From UBA1794 sp031552405 (GTDB lineage Bacteria > Bacteroidota > Bacteroidia > Bacteroidales > Bacteroidaceae), in contig JAVBMN010000026.1 of the NCBI GenBank assembly GCA_031552405.1, forward strand, positions 117,229-181,228: a DNA stretch of 64,000 bases. Reading direction: 5' to 3'. This document shows positions 7,896-17,046 of the stretch, one piece after another. The notes beneath the pieces are model-generated. The model saw only the letters and a list, made by a program, of their open reading frames with translations, did not search any database and was not told the DNA's origin. The stretch's first letter is position 1, and each line of letters opens with the position of its first letter. Made by a program: the position numbers and the translations under genes.

Positions 7896-9203
7896 ATGAA
7901 TGCTTTTTTAAAAGCGTTTACGCCTGCATGCCTGCTATTATTCAGCGGGGCACATGTCATGGCGCAAAACGATACAATTATAATATCTGCAAAACAGGCT
8001 GAGGAACTATTCCTTCAGCAAAACTTGCAACTGATAGCCGAAAGGCTGAATATAGACAAGGCCGAGGCAGATATCCTGCAGGCCAAACTATGGCCCAACC
8101 CCACGTTTACAGTCGATCAGGTCAACCTTTGGTCCACCGATGCACAACGACAAGGGACGGACGAAGTGATCCCTCCTCTAACCGGTTCTTTTGGGAAAAA
8201 CCTGGAGTTTGGAATTGGGATAGAGCAGCTACTCCTGATGGGCGGAAAACGCCGCAAACTGACAGACAGAGAGAAGGTATCAAAAGAAATTGCCGGGCAA
8301 TATTTTGAGGAACTGCTGTGCGCCCTCAAGGTCGAACTCCGCAATACCTGCACAGAGCTCTGCTATTTCCAACAATACCTGGATGTACTACTGAGACAGG
8401 AACATCTGTTAAACTCTCTGACGGATAACTACCGGCAGCAAACCGCACAAGGTGCCATTGCACAAAGTCAGCTGCTACGCCTACAGGGCGCTATGCTTTC
8501 AGTAGAATCCGAAGCAAATGAGGTACGCAAAGAGATCAGGCTCCGAGAAAAGAACCTCCGGGTAATGCTTGCCATCTCTTCGCCTATACACATCTACCTG
8601 ACGGAAGAAGAGGAAACCCCTCCCCCGCCGGATCTCTTCTCCTATGCATCACTGGCGGAGAAAACGGCCTCTACACGTCCGGATCTGAAAAGGTACACCC
8701 TTCAAAGTGACTATTACGAGAAGTCAATACGGTATGAGAAATCCTTGCGTGTACCCGATCTCACCCTCCATGCGGCATACGATCGGGGTGGAAACTGCAT
8801 GCTCAATTTCGTAGGCGTTGGTTTCAGTATGGATCTGCCGTTCTTCAATCGCAACCAAGGGGCTATCAAGGTGGCGGAAGCAGAGCACCGGCAAAGTCTG
8901 ATAGAAACCAAACAAATGGAAATCTCCGCACACAACGAAGTGAGCCAGGCCCTGGAGAATTACCGCACGGCATATCTCTTCTATCAACGCATCCATGAAA
9001 AATTCTCCGGCAGTCTGGAAGACATTCAGGAAGGTTATATGCACAACTTTCTGGAACAGCAAATCGGCATTGTGGAATTCATGGACTTCTTTGACAGCTA
9101 CAAAGAGAGTAAACGCTCTGTACTCACCGCATGGTGTGAACTGCTGAAATGCTTTGAAGAGCTGCAATATGCCGTCGGCACAGAACTAACTTCCATTCAA
9201 TAA
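7896..9203 (+). CDS. Outer-membrane efflux channel of TolC/CzcC type
   Basis: 435 residues. Signal peptide of ~23 residues with cleavage before Gln ('VMA|QND'). The body is helical with the two repeats typical of TolC-family proteins ('LQAKLWPNPTFTVDQVN' in the first, 'SLRVPDLTLHAAYDRGG' and 'VGFSMDLPFFNRNQGAI' in the second). The phrase 'PFFNRNQG' is common in CzcC-like channels. It forms the outer exit duct for the adaptor and RND pump encoded directly downstream (20- and 3-base gaps). The 115 bases upstream contain no TAnnTTTG match. Confidence 0.9.
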   Translation: MNAFLKAFTPACLLLFSGAHVMAQNDTIIISAKQAEELFLQQNLQLIAERLNIDKAEADILQAKLWPNPTFTVDQVNLWSTDAQRQGTDEVIPPLTGSFGKNLEFGIGIEQLLLMGGKRRKLTDREKVSKEIAGQYFEELLCALKVELRNTCTELCYFQQYLDVLLRQEHLLNSLTDNYRQQTAQGAIAQSQLLRLQGAMLSVESEANEVRKEIRLREKNLRVMLAISSPIHIYLTEEEETPPPPDLFSYASLAEKTASTRPDLKRYTLQSDYYEKSIRYEKSLRVPDLTLHAAYDRGGNCMLNFVGVGFSMDLPFFNRNQGAIKVAEAEHRQSLIETKQMEISAHNEVSQALENYRTAYLFYQRIHEKFSGSLEDIQEGYMHNFLEQQIGIVEFMDFFDSYKESKRSVLTAWCELLKCFEELQYAVGTELTSIQ

Positions 9204-9223
9204 ACAATTTAAAAGAACAAATC

Positions 9224-10309
9224 ATGCATTTATTAAGATACTGCGCACAGCTTCTTGCTGTAGCCACATTTATATCCTGCAGCAATACAGGCACGCAGGA
9301 AGAACAGAAAACGGAACACATATTCTCCAAAGAATTTCTGGATCAGATAGAAGTAACACCTGTAACCTTCCGACGTATTGAGCAACAGCTCAAACTAACA
9401 GGCAAAGTAGAGTGTGACCCGTCCCGCATAGTATATTATACACCACTCGTCAACGGAATGGTTATGAGTATGCACTTCAACCTGGGCGACCAGGTGGCCA
9501 AAGGACAGACAATGGTCGTCATACACAGCGCGGAATTAAGCGCCCTACATGCTGAAAAGCAAGGAATTGAGGCAGAAATCAGCATACTAACACGTAACAT
9601 GGAAAGCACACTCAGCCTATACAACGACCGTCTGGCTTCACGGAAGGAACTCACCGAAGCAGAAGTCCGTCTCCGCCAAGCCGAGGTCGAACTAAAAAAA
9701 GTATCTCAGACCCTTGCGATATACGGGACACCTGAACAAGGCGGAAAAGCCTTCCAGCTTAAAGCGCCTGCCAGCGGATTTGTAACCGACTGCAAGATAG
9801 CCCCGGGAGCCCCTATCACCAGTAGTGCAGAGCCTATCTTCTGCATTGCCGACCTCAGAAAAGTATGGATCACCGCCAATGTATATGCCGGCGACCTTAC
9901 ATTCCTGAAAGAAGGAATGCCGGTAGACATACAGACTATGGCGTACCCGGATGAAGTTTTCCACGGAAAGATAGATATCATCCCACAGGTTCTAGATCCT
10001 GAAGAGCACGTACTGAAAGCCCGCATCTTTATGCCCAATGAGGAGTTGAAGCTGAAGCCGGAAATGGCAGTAGACCTAACACTTCGGAAAAGCCGCGAAG
10101 TAAGCATGGCCACTGTACCATCCACAGCTCTGATCTTTGAAAACGACCGTTATTTCGTTATCAAACAGGAAAATGACACATACACAGTCGCAGAGGTAAA
10201 GCTCCACTCACAAAGCCAAGATATTAGCTACATAGAAGGCGGTATCCAACCCGGCGAAAAGGTGGTGACAAAGAACCAGTTATTGATGTATCACCAGTTA
10301 AAAGGATAA
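9224..10309 (+). CDS. Periplasmic adaptor (membrane fusion) lipoprotein, CzcB type
   Basis: 361 residues. Lipoprotein signal with lipobox 'FISC' (Cys at residue 19). A barrel-sandwich half ('GMVMSMHFNLGDQVAKGQ') is followed by a helical hairpin of about 70 residues ('LHAEKQGIEAEISILTRNME' onward) and the second half ('APASGFVTDCKIAPGAPI'), then beta-barrel and membrane-proximal parts ('VAEVKLHSQSQ...GEKVVTKNQLL'). This is the HlyD/CzcB adaptor plan that joins the inner-membrane pump to the outer-membrane channel. No His-rich metal-binding N-terminus of the kind found in some CzcB proteins is present. Confidence 0.9.
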   Translation: MHLLRYCAQLLAVATFISCSNTGTQEEQKTEHIFSKEFLDQIEVTPVTFRRIEQQLKLTGKVECDPSRIVYYTPLVNGMVMSMHFNLGDQVAKGQTMVVIHSAELSALHAEKQGIEAEISILTRNMESTLSLYNDRLASRKELTEAEVRLRQAEVELKKVSQTLAIYGTPEQGGKAFQLKAPASGFVTDCKIAPGAPITSSAEPIFCIADLRKVWITANVYAGDLTFLKEGMPVDIQTMAYPDEVFHGKIDIIPQVLDPEEHVLKARIFMPNEELKLKPEMAVDLTLRKSREVSMATVPSTALIFENDRYFVIKQENDTYTVAEVKLHSQSQDISYIEGGIQPGEKVVTKNQLLMYHQLKG

Positions 10310-10312
10310 GCC

Positions 10313-13300
10313 ATGCATAAGTTTGCCCAACACATAGTAGCCTTTGCACTACGCAACCACGTGCTGGTACTGTTCCTGACGGGGTTGCTGGTAGTAGCAG
10401 GAGTCATCTGCTACATTCACACCCCTATTGAGGCCTATCCTGACGTAACTAATACGCGAGCCCGCATCATCACTCAATGGCCGGGGCGAAGCGCTGAAGA
10501 AGTAGAAAAGTTCATCACGCTCCCTGTTATGAGGGTAATGAACACCATCCCGAGAAAGGTGGAGGTACGCTCTACTTCATTGTTTGGCCTGTCCGTAGTT
10601 ACCGTGATCTTCGAGGATGAAGTAGATGATTTCTTCGCACAACAATACGCCTCCAACCGCTTGCAAGAGCTGGATCTTCCCGAGGGAGCAGATCCGGGCA
10701 TTGAGCCTCCCTCTGGTGCTACCGGCGAAATCTACCGCTACGTATTGAAAAGCCCGCGCGCCATACGCGAAACGGCAGCCATTAATGAATGGGTGGTAGA
10801 GCGTGAATTACTTTCCGTACCGGGGGTTGCCAATGTGGTCAGCTTCGGCGGGGAAGAGAAAATATACGAGATACGGGTAAACCCTGTGGAGCTGAACAAC
10901 TACGACCTCTCTCCCCTAGAGGTATACGAGGCAGTATCACGAAGTAATATCAATGTAGGAGGCGATGTCATCCAAAAAGGAAGTCAGGCGTATGTAGTAC
11001 GCGGAATCGGACTTCTTGAAAGCATTGAAGACATTGAGAATATACTGGTTAAGGTCAGCGGTTCCACCCCTATCCGTGTAAAACAGGTAGCTGAGGTCAG
11101 CGTATCATCTGCACCACGCCTCGGACAAGTAGGGCTTGACGAGGCCGATGATGTGGTGCAGGGCATTGTAGTCATGCTCCGCGGGCAAAACCCAGGCGAG
11201 GTAATTGCCAGCCTTAAAAACAAAATTGAAGAACTCAATACACACATCCTTCCGGAAGATATCAGAATACAGCCCTTTCTGGACCGTACCACCCTGGTAG
11301 ATGCCACTGTGCATACCGTGAGCCGGAATCTGGTGGAAGGCATCCTCTTGGTATCTGTCATCGTATTCCTGTTCCTCTTCAACTGGCGCACCACACTTAT
11401 CGTAGCCACCGTCATCCCGTTATCCTTCCTTTTTGCCATCATGATGCTGCGCATCCAGGGGCTTCCAGCCAATCTTATCTCGATGGGAGCACTCGATTTC
11501 GGGCTGCTGCTTGAAGGCACACTGGTAATTGTGGAGTGTGTATTTGTGGCACTGAATCAAAAGACAGCGCAATTGGGGCCTGAACGGTATAGCAAGATGT
11601 TCAAGTCGGGCCTCATCAAAAAGAGCGCTGGAAGCGTGGCTTCATACATCTTCTTTGCACAAATCATCCTGATGGTGGCACTACTTCCTATTTTCTCTTT
11701 TCAGAAGGTAGAGGGGAAAATGTTCTCTCCTTTGGCATTCACGCTGGGATATGCGCTGCTGGGATCACTGATACTGAGCCTCACTTACGTGCCTGTAATG
11801 TGCAAACTCCTACTCACAAAACCTGTATATGAAAAGCACAATCTGATCAGTGCATTCCTCATCCAGAAAAGTTACCAACTGTACCAGGTAAGCAGCCGCC
11901 ATAGGTACGGCACCGTTTCGGTGTTTTGCATCCTCTTAGTCGTCTGTGTGATCCGTTTCATGAATTATGGCACAGAGTTTATCCCGCAGCTCAATGAGGG
12001 CGCAGTATACGTACGCGCCACCCTGCCCAATAGTGTGAACCTGGACAAATCCGTAGAACTTACCAAGGAAATGAAGACCAGGCTACGAAAGTTTGAAGAG
12101 GTTCAGTTCATCCTTTCCCAGACTGGGCGACCTAATGACGGGACGGATCCCACCGGGTTCTTCAATATCGAGTTTCATATCCAGTTGAAACCGGAGAGCG
12201 AATGGACACGAAAGATACGCAAGGACGAACTGATCGGAGAGTTACAACAAACGCTCGACATTTATCCGGGTATCACCTTTGGTTTCAGCCAGCCAATACA
12301 GGATAACGTGGAAGAATACGTGGCCGGAGTAAAAAGCTCCTTGGTAGTAAAGATCTTTGGTAGTGACCTGTTTCAGTTAGAGGATGTGGCAAACCAAGTG
12401 GCTTCGGCCATTCAGGGTGTACGCGGAGTAGAAGACATTAATGTGTACCGGAGTGTAGGGTTACCGGAACTACAAATCAAACTCGATGAAGGACGAATGG
12501 CTCGTTATGCCGTATCCACCGCCGATGCCCAGGCGGTAGTAGAAATGGCTATAGGTGGAAAAGCAGCCACCCAGTTTTACGAAGCCGAACGAACCTTTGA
12601 CGTGCGCCTTCGCTTTCAGGAGGAATTCCGCAATGACGAAGTCAAGATAGGGAATATCCTGATCCCTACCCAAGACGGCAAATACGTACCATTAAAAGAG
12701 ATTGCAGAGATCCGGTTCATCACCGGCCCCACCTTCATCTACCGTGAAGGAAGCAGCCGGTACGTAGGAGTGGGATTCAGCATCCGCGGACGCGATCTGG
12801 GAAGTACCATTGCCGAAGCTCAGCAAAAGGTAGAGCAACAGGTTAAACTGCAATCCGGCAACAAACTAATATGGGCTGGTGAATTTGAGAGTAAGGAGCG
12901 GGCTACGCAGCGGTTGGCAGTGATTGTCCCGTCAGTAATTCTGCTGATCCTTTTCTTGCTATACATGAATTTCGGAACAGTAAAAGACACTCTGATCGCC
13001 GCAAGTGCCATCCCCTACGCTTTCATTGGAGGATTTATATCGCTGTGGGTCACGGGCACGGTATTCGGAATCTCAGCCGGAGTGGGCTTTATTATTCTGT
13101 TTGGCGTTACGGCCATCAATAGTATTTTGTTGATTGCTATGATTAAACAGAACATGCAAAGCACACCCAGCCTGAAAAATGCCATCTCCCAAGCAGTATC
13201 AAACAGGGCACGTTCCATCCTGATGATTGCCCTGATGGGATCAGCCGGTTTACTTCCTGCCGCCCTGTCGCACGGAATGGGTTCGGAGATTCAGAAACCT

Positions 13301-13435
13301 TTAGCCATCATGATTGTAGGAGGAATGATCATCTCCATGATCCTATCCTTCACGGTACTGCCACAGGTGTTTTACCTGACCTACCGAAGAAGGCATCTGA
13401 AGGCGAGAAAAGAAAGGAAACATAAGGTAGCATAG
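10313..13435 (+). CDS. RND heavy-metal efflux pump, CzcA/HME family, with altered metal-site motif
   Basis: 1040 residues with the RND plan: one membrane helix, a large periplasmic loop, six helices, a second loop and a final bundle. The opening ('EAYPDVTNTRARIITQWPG') is specific for the heavy-metal (HME) branch. In helix 4, where CzcA has D402, D408 and E415, this protein reads 'DFGLLLEGTLVIVEC', giving D395, E401 and E408: acidic charges are kept but the middle Asp is Glu, and Cys follows the last Glu instead of Asn. Substrate is therefore likely a metal cation, but which one (Zn, Co, Ni, Cd, Cu) cannot be told. Third gene of the operon, 3 bases after the adaptor. Confidence 0.92.
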   Translation: MHKFAQHIVAFALRNHVLVLFLTGLLVVAGVICYIHTPIEAYPDVTNTRARIITQWPGRSAEEVEKFITLPVMRVMNTIPRKVEVRSTSLFGLSVVTVIFEDEVDDFFAQQYASNRLQELDLPEGADPGIEPPSGATGEIYRYVLKSPRAIRETAAINEWVVERELLSVPGVANVVSFGGEEKIYEIRVNPVELNNYDLSPLEVYEAVSRSNINVGGDVIQKGSQAYVVRGIGLLESIEDIENILVKVSGSTPIRVKQVAEVSVSSAPRLGQVGLDEADDVVQGIVVMLRGQNPGEVIASLKNKIEELNTHILPEDIRIQPFLDRTTLVDATVHTVSRNLVEGILLVSVIVFLFLFNWRTTLIVATVIPLSFLFAIMMLRIQGLPANLISMGALDFGLLLEGTLVIVECVFVALNQKTAQLGPERYSKMFKSGLIKKSAGSVASYIFFAQIILMVALLPIFSFQKVEGKMFSPLAFTLGYALLGSLILSLTYVPVMCKLLLTKPVYEKHNLISAFLIQKSYQLYQVSSRHRYGTVSVFCILLVVCVIRFMNYGTEFIPQLNEGAVYVRATLPNSVNLDKSVELTKEMKTRLRKFEEVQFILSQTGRPNDGTDPTGFFNIEFHIQLKPESEWTRKIRKDELIGELQQTLDIYPGITFGFSQPIQDNVEEYVAGVKSSLVVKIFGSDLFQLEDVANQVASAIQGVRGVEDINVYRSVGLPELQIKLDEGRMARYAVSTADAQAVVEMAIGGKAATQFYEAERTFDVRLRFQEEFRNDEVKIGNILIPTQDGKYVPLKEIAEIRFITGPTFIYREGSSRYVGVGFSIRGRDLGSTIAEAQQKVEQQVKLQSGNKLIWAGEFESKERATQRLAVIVPSVILLILFLLYMNFGTVKDTLIAASAIPYAFIGGFISLWVTGTVFGISAGVGFIILFGVTAINSILLIAMIKQNMQSTPSLKNAISQAVSNRARSILMIALMGSAGLLPAALSHGMGSEIQKPLAIMIVGGMIISMILSFTVLPQVFYLTYRRRHLKARKERKHKVA

Positions 13436-13442
13436 CCCCTGA

Positions 13443-13489
13443 AAAAAAGTGGTGCGCATCAGTCGAATGATTGATGCGCACCAATTTTT
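13443..13489. terminator. Bidirectional terminator made of two 22-base-phased units
   Basis: Stem TGGTGCGCATCA (13450-13461) and TGATGCGCACCA (13472-13483) around a 10-base loop, with A-run before and T-run after. It lies between the convergent stops of the RND pump gene (13435) and dapB (13502) and can end both. The two TGCGCA centres are 22 bases apart, the same spacing as in the longer palindrome arrays elsewhere in the window. Confidence 0.88.
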
Positions 13490-13501
13490 ATTGTTTCTTA
13501 C

Positions 13502-14221
13502 TTAGAAAGGAAACAGGTCATTGATGGTCAGGAAGCCCTTACGGCCTGCTATAAACTCCGCCGCAATCACGGCACCCAAGGCAAAACCTTTGCGGTTTTT
13601 GGCATCATGGGTAATGGTAATGCTATCTGCTTCGGCCTCATAACGGATGCAATGAATACCCGGCACCTCGCCTTCGCGTACGCTGCGGATAGGCAGTTCT
13701 TCGGAGGTAGAAGTTTCTTCTTTCACCCAGGAAGTTTTACGGTCCAGGTTCTCCAGGATACCCTCGGCCAAGGTAATGGCTGTACCGCTGGGGGCATCCA
13801 GTTTATGGATATGGTGCACCTCGGTCATGGCTACATCGTAGGAGGGGTAGTTGTTCATAATCTTGGCCAGATACTTATTCACTGCAGCAAATACAGCCAC
13901 CCCAATGCTGAAATTGGACGACCAGAGAAGCGTTTGTCCCTCTTTCTCGCAACAGTCTTTCATCTCGTCCTCATGCTCGGCCAGCCAGCCTGTGCTGCCC
14001 GAAACCACCTTGACACCGGCAGCAAAGCACTTCTTTATATTTTCATATGCTACATGGGGAGCTGTAAACTCTATCACAGCTTCGGCTGAACGGAAAGCGT
14101 CCGACTCAAAATCTTGCGGATTATCCACATCAATGATGCTCACTATCTCATGTCCGCGGCTCAGGGCAATCTCTTCAATCATGTGCCCCATCTTGCCATA
14201 TCCTACCAATGCTATTTTCAT
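13502..14221 (-). CDS. dapB: 4-hydroxy-tetrahydrodipicolinate reductase
   Basis: 239 residues. Reduces 4-hydroxy-tetrahydrodipicolinate with NAD(P)H in the diaminopimelate/lysine pathway, needed for peptidoglycan. The N-terminus 'MKIALVGYGKMGHMIEEIA' is the Rossmann Gly motif. The family signature 'EVHHIHKLDAPSGTAITLAE' (residues ~133-152) carries the catalytic His and Lys. The start at 14221 is preferred over an in-frame ATG at 14245 because it begins at the conserved beta strand and a -7-like box lies at 14243-14250. It is convergent with the efflux operon. Confidence 0.97.
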   Translation of the reverse strand: MKIALVGYGKMGHMIEEIALSRGHEIVSIIDVDNPQDFESDAFRSAEAVIEFTAPHVAYENIKKCFAAGVKVVSGSTGWLAEHEDEMKDCCEKEGQTLLWSSNFSIGVAVFAAVNKYLAKIMNNYPSYDVAMTEVHHIHKLDAPSGTAITLAEGILENLDRKTSWVKEETSTSEELPIRSVREGEVPGIHCIRYEAEADSITITHDAKNRKGFALGAVIAAEFIAGRKGFLTINDLFPF

Positions 14222-14242
14222 ATAATATACTAATTTTGTGTA

Positions 14243-14250
14243 CAAAGATA
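14243..14250 (-). promoter_or_regulatory. -7 element of dapB promoter (probable)
   Basis: Minus-strand TATCTTTG (TAnnTTTG), 22 bases upstream of the dapB start. No TTG is present at the expected 20-base spacing, so only this half is supported. Confidence 0.4.
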
Positions 14251-14284
14251 GGGGAAATATTTATAAATGTCCTACTTTTGCAGC

Positions 14285-16192
14285 ATGTTTGGAAGAAAAG
14301 AACGGAAAACAAACGGCGCCCTCATCGTACTTCTGGTCATGGCACTGCTCAGTGCCTGCGCCAACATGGGAACACCCGACGGAGGCGCGTTTGATGAAAC
14401 CCCACCTGTCTTATTGGGCACCTCGCCTAAAATAAACAGTCTGAACTATACCGATAAAAAAGTAGAACTTCACTTCAATGAATTTGTGAAGCTGCTCAAC
14501 ATATCGGAGAAGGTTATCATCTCACCTCCCCAAATCACTCCGCCCAAGATTACCACACAGCCCACCAAGAAGATATCCATCACCTTTCAGGAGGAGCTGA
14601 AACCCAATACGACGTACAGCATCGATTTCTCCGATGCCATTGTCGACAACAACGAAGGAAACCCCTTCGGCAATTACGCCTTCACCTTCTCCACCGGAGA
14701 TGTGGTGGATACCCTGCAAATATCCGGGCACATACTGGAAGCAGAGAATCTGAACCCCGTAAAAGGCATCTTTGTAGGGGTACACCCTTTGCAGGAGGGG
14801 GATACCATCGGGCAAGACTCCGCCTTCTTCAAAAACCCGCTCACACGCATCTCACGTACCGATGAGCAGGGATTCTTCACCGTCAAGGGGCTGGCACCTG
14901 GCAATTACCAGGTAGTGGCCTTGCAGGATGGCGACCAGAATTTTGTATTTAACCAAAAGAGTGAGAGAATTGCATTCCTAAGTAAGGCTGTCACCCCTAC
15001 CACCACCTCCGCCACCCGAAGGGATACGGTATGGGCCGACTCAGTAAGTTTTGACAGCGTACGCCTTGTTACCTATACCCGCTATCTTCCGGATGACATA
15101 CTGCTGCGTGTATTTAAAGAAGATGCCTCAATACTGTATTTCCAGAAAGCAGAGCGCCTGATTCCCCAAAGTTTCCAGATCTATTTCTCGGGAGCAAGCC
15201 CCCAGGTTCCCCGCCTGAAGGGTTTGAACTTCAATGAGAACGACCTTATTCTGGAAAGATCCCTGCATAATGATTCTTTGCGTTATTGGCTAAAAGACAC
15301 CCTCATGGCCAAAATCGACACGCTTAAGATGGCCATTGAGTATTTGCAAACCGACACCGCCGGGTTGCTATCCATGACTTCGGACACGCTGTTGCTACCC
15401 GTAAAAGCAGCCCGGAGGAGCCAGTCGTCGCCCCCTCCAAAGCGCAAGAAGAAAGATGAAGTTGAGGAGGTACCCGAGATCCAGTTCCTCCCACTGCGCG
15501 CTACCCCTGCCGGAGGCACCATGGAGCTAACGGATAACATACACATCCTCTTCGAAGAGCCCATCCTCCGCATTGACTCCGCCGCCTTCTACCTCCAGGA
15601 GAAAGAGATCAAAGATACAATATGGAAACCGAAGCCCTTCCTTGTGAGGCAAGACAGCCTTAAGATCCGTGACTATACCATTCTTTCCGAGTGGGACCCG
15701 GATAAGGAATACATGCTACGCATTGACTCAGCCAGCGTTCATGGGATATACGGCACCTTCAACAATAAGGTGGAGCAGAAGATCAGAGTACGTTCGCTGG
15801 ACGATTACGCTTCGCTCTTCCTGACTATAAAGGACATACACACACCGGCATACGTAGAACTCCTTACCAACAATGAGAAGGTAGTACGGAGAGACACGGT
15901 AGATAACGGGAAAGTAGAATTCTACTTCCTGCGCCCGGGGAAATACTATGCCCGCCTCATTATGGACAACAATAGAAACGGGAAATGGGATACCGGACTG
16001 TACCCCACTCGCCAGCCCGAGAGCGTGTACTATTGCCCAGAGGCCTTTGAGCTCCAGATACTTGGAGAGGAAGAATATGCCTGGGACATTTACGAGCTTA
16101 CCCTTGATCGGCAAAAGCCGCAAGACCTGAGACCCAAAGTAACAGAAAAGCGTACCCAAACAAGAAACAGAAATGCTACCCGCCGCAGATAA
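14285..16192 (+). CDS. Ig-like domain (Big_5/SbsA) lipoprotein
   Basis: About 635 residues from ATG 14285. Basic n-region, hydrophobic core 'ALIVLLVMALLSAC' and lipobox LSAC: an exported lipoprotein. The first domain reads 'FDETPPVLLGTSPKINSLNY...KKVELHFNEFVKL', the bacterial Ig-like fold that carries 'ETPP' and 'P..N' turns, then 'PNTTYSIDFSDAIVDNNEGN'. Middle repeats have 'DTL' rich strands and a carboxypeptidase-regulatory-like insert ('GHILEAENLNPVKGIFVGVH'). It overlaps the DUF3108 gene by 20 bases, so the two are probably coupled. Function unknown; surface or periplasmic location is inferred. An in-frame ATG at 14267 is the alternative start. Confidence 0.85.
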   Translation: MFGRKERKTNGALIVLLVMALLSACANMGTPDGGAFDETPPVLLGTSPKINSLNYTDKKVELHFNEFVKLLNISEKVIISPPQITPPKITTQPTKKISITFQEELKPNTTYSIDFSDAIVDNNEGNPFGNYAFTFSTGDVVDTLQISGHILEAENLNPVKGIFVGVHPLQEGDTIGQDSAFFKNPLTRISRTDEQGFFTVKGLAPGNYQVVALQDGDQNFVFNQKSERIAFLSKAVTPTTTSATRRDTVWADSVSFDSVRLVTYTRYLPDDILLRVFKEDASILYFQKAERLIPQSFQIYFSGASPQVPRLKGLNFNENDLILERSLHNDSLRYWLKDTLMAKIDTLKMAIEYLQTDTAGLLSMTSDTLLLPVKAARRSQSSPPPKRKKKDEVEEVPEIQFLPLRATPAGGTMELTDNIHILFEEPILRIDSAAFYLQEKEIKDTIWKPKPFLVRQDSLKIRDYTILSEWDPDKEYMLRIDSASVHGIYGTFNNKVEQKIRVRSLDDYASLFLTIKDIHTPAYVELLTNNEKVVRRDTVDNGKVEFYFLRPGKYYARLIMDNNRNGKWDTGLYPTRQPESVYYCPEAFELQILGEEEYAWDIYELTLDRQKPQDLRPKVTEKRTQTRNRNATRRR

Positions 16193-17033
16193 CAAAAAGA
16201 CTTCCTGCCTTTTCCTGGGCAAGGTGTGCAGATTCCTCTTAACCGGTTTTCTGTTAACCTGTTGTGCCCTTGGTGCAAAAGGGCAGTGTGCTATGGAAAA
16301 CAAGGCTTTCCTCCCTGGGGAAGACATTCGTTTCGAGCTGTATTTCAACTGGAAATTTGTATGGAAAAATGTGGGTACTGCCCGCTTCAGCACACAAAAC
16401 GAAACCTACAAAGGGAAACCAGCCTATCGCATCAACCTGCTTACCGCTACGGACGGGCTGGTGGACAAGTTCTTCAAGATGCGTGACACGCTGACCAGCG
16501 TCACCACTCAGCAGCTGGAACCCCGCTATTACAAAAAGGCAGCCTATGAGGGCAAGAATTACTACGTAGACCAGGCCACCTTTACCTATGCAAACAATAA
16601 GGTGCACGCCAAGATGACGCAAGACAAGAACCTCACCCACCACTATGAAGGGGAGAAAAGCAGTACAGAATGCATCTACGATATGCTGAGCATCATGGCC
16701 CGCGCCCGCTCCTGGGATGTAGACAACCTGAAACAAGGTCAGCAGATCCACTTCCTCATGGTAGATGCCGAACATGTGATCAACGAAAAGCTCATATACC
16801 GCGGCAAAGAAACGGTTGAAGCCAAGGACAAACATAAGTATCGCTGCCTCGTATTCTCCTTTTACGAAGACAAACCGGGCAAAGAGAAGAAGGAACTCAT
16901 CCGCTTCTTCATTACCGACGATGACAACCACCTGCCCATTCGCCTGGACATGACCCTCAACTTCGGCTCTGCCAAAGCCTTTATGAGCTCCGTAAAGAAC
17001 CTCCGTTACCCGCTGACCAGCAGGGTAAAGTAA
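16173..17033 (+). CDS. DUF3108 domain protein, exported
   Basis: 286 residues. A signal peptide with hydrophobic core 'FLLTGFLLTCCALG' ends near 'AKG|QCA', again before Gln. The mature part matches the DUF3108 plan: 'GEDIRFELYFNWKFVWKNVG' near the start, 'GLVDKFFKMRDTLTS', 'ECIYDMLSIMARAR' and a terminal 'PIRLDMTLNFGSAKA'. DUF3108 proteins are periplasmic beta-rich proteins of unknown role. The start codon lies inside the end of the preceding lipoprotein gene (20-base overlap), which suggests a joint function at the envelope. Confidence 0.85.
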   Translation: MLPAADNKKTSCLFLGKVCRFLLTGFLLTCCALGAKGQCAMENKAFLPGEDIRFELYFNWKFVWKNVGTARFSTQNETYKGKPAYRINLLTATDGLVDKFFKMRDTLTSVTTQQLEPRYYKKAAYEGKNYYVDQATFTYANNKVHAKMTQDKNLTHHYEGEKSSTECIYDMLSIMARARSWDVDNLKQGQQIHFLMVDAEHVINEKLIYRGKETVEAKDKHKYRCLVFSFYEDKPGKEKKELIRFFITDDDNHLPIRLDMTLNFGSAKAFMSSVKNLRYPLTSRVK

Positions 17034-17046
17034 GCCTATCCTCCTC

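Noticed and set aside
14273..14280. TACTTTTG as promoter of the Ig-like lipoprotein gene
   Set aside because: It lies inside or only five bases before the candidate start codons and has no TTG 20 bases upstream; it would give a leaderless or truncated message.
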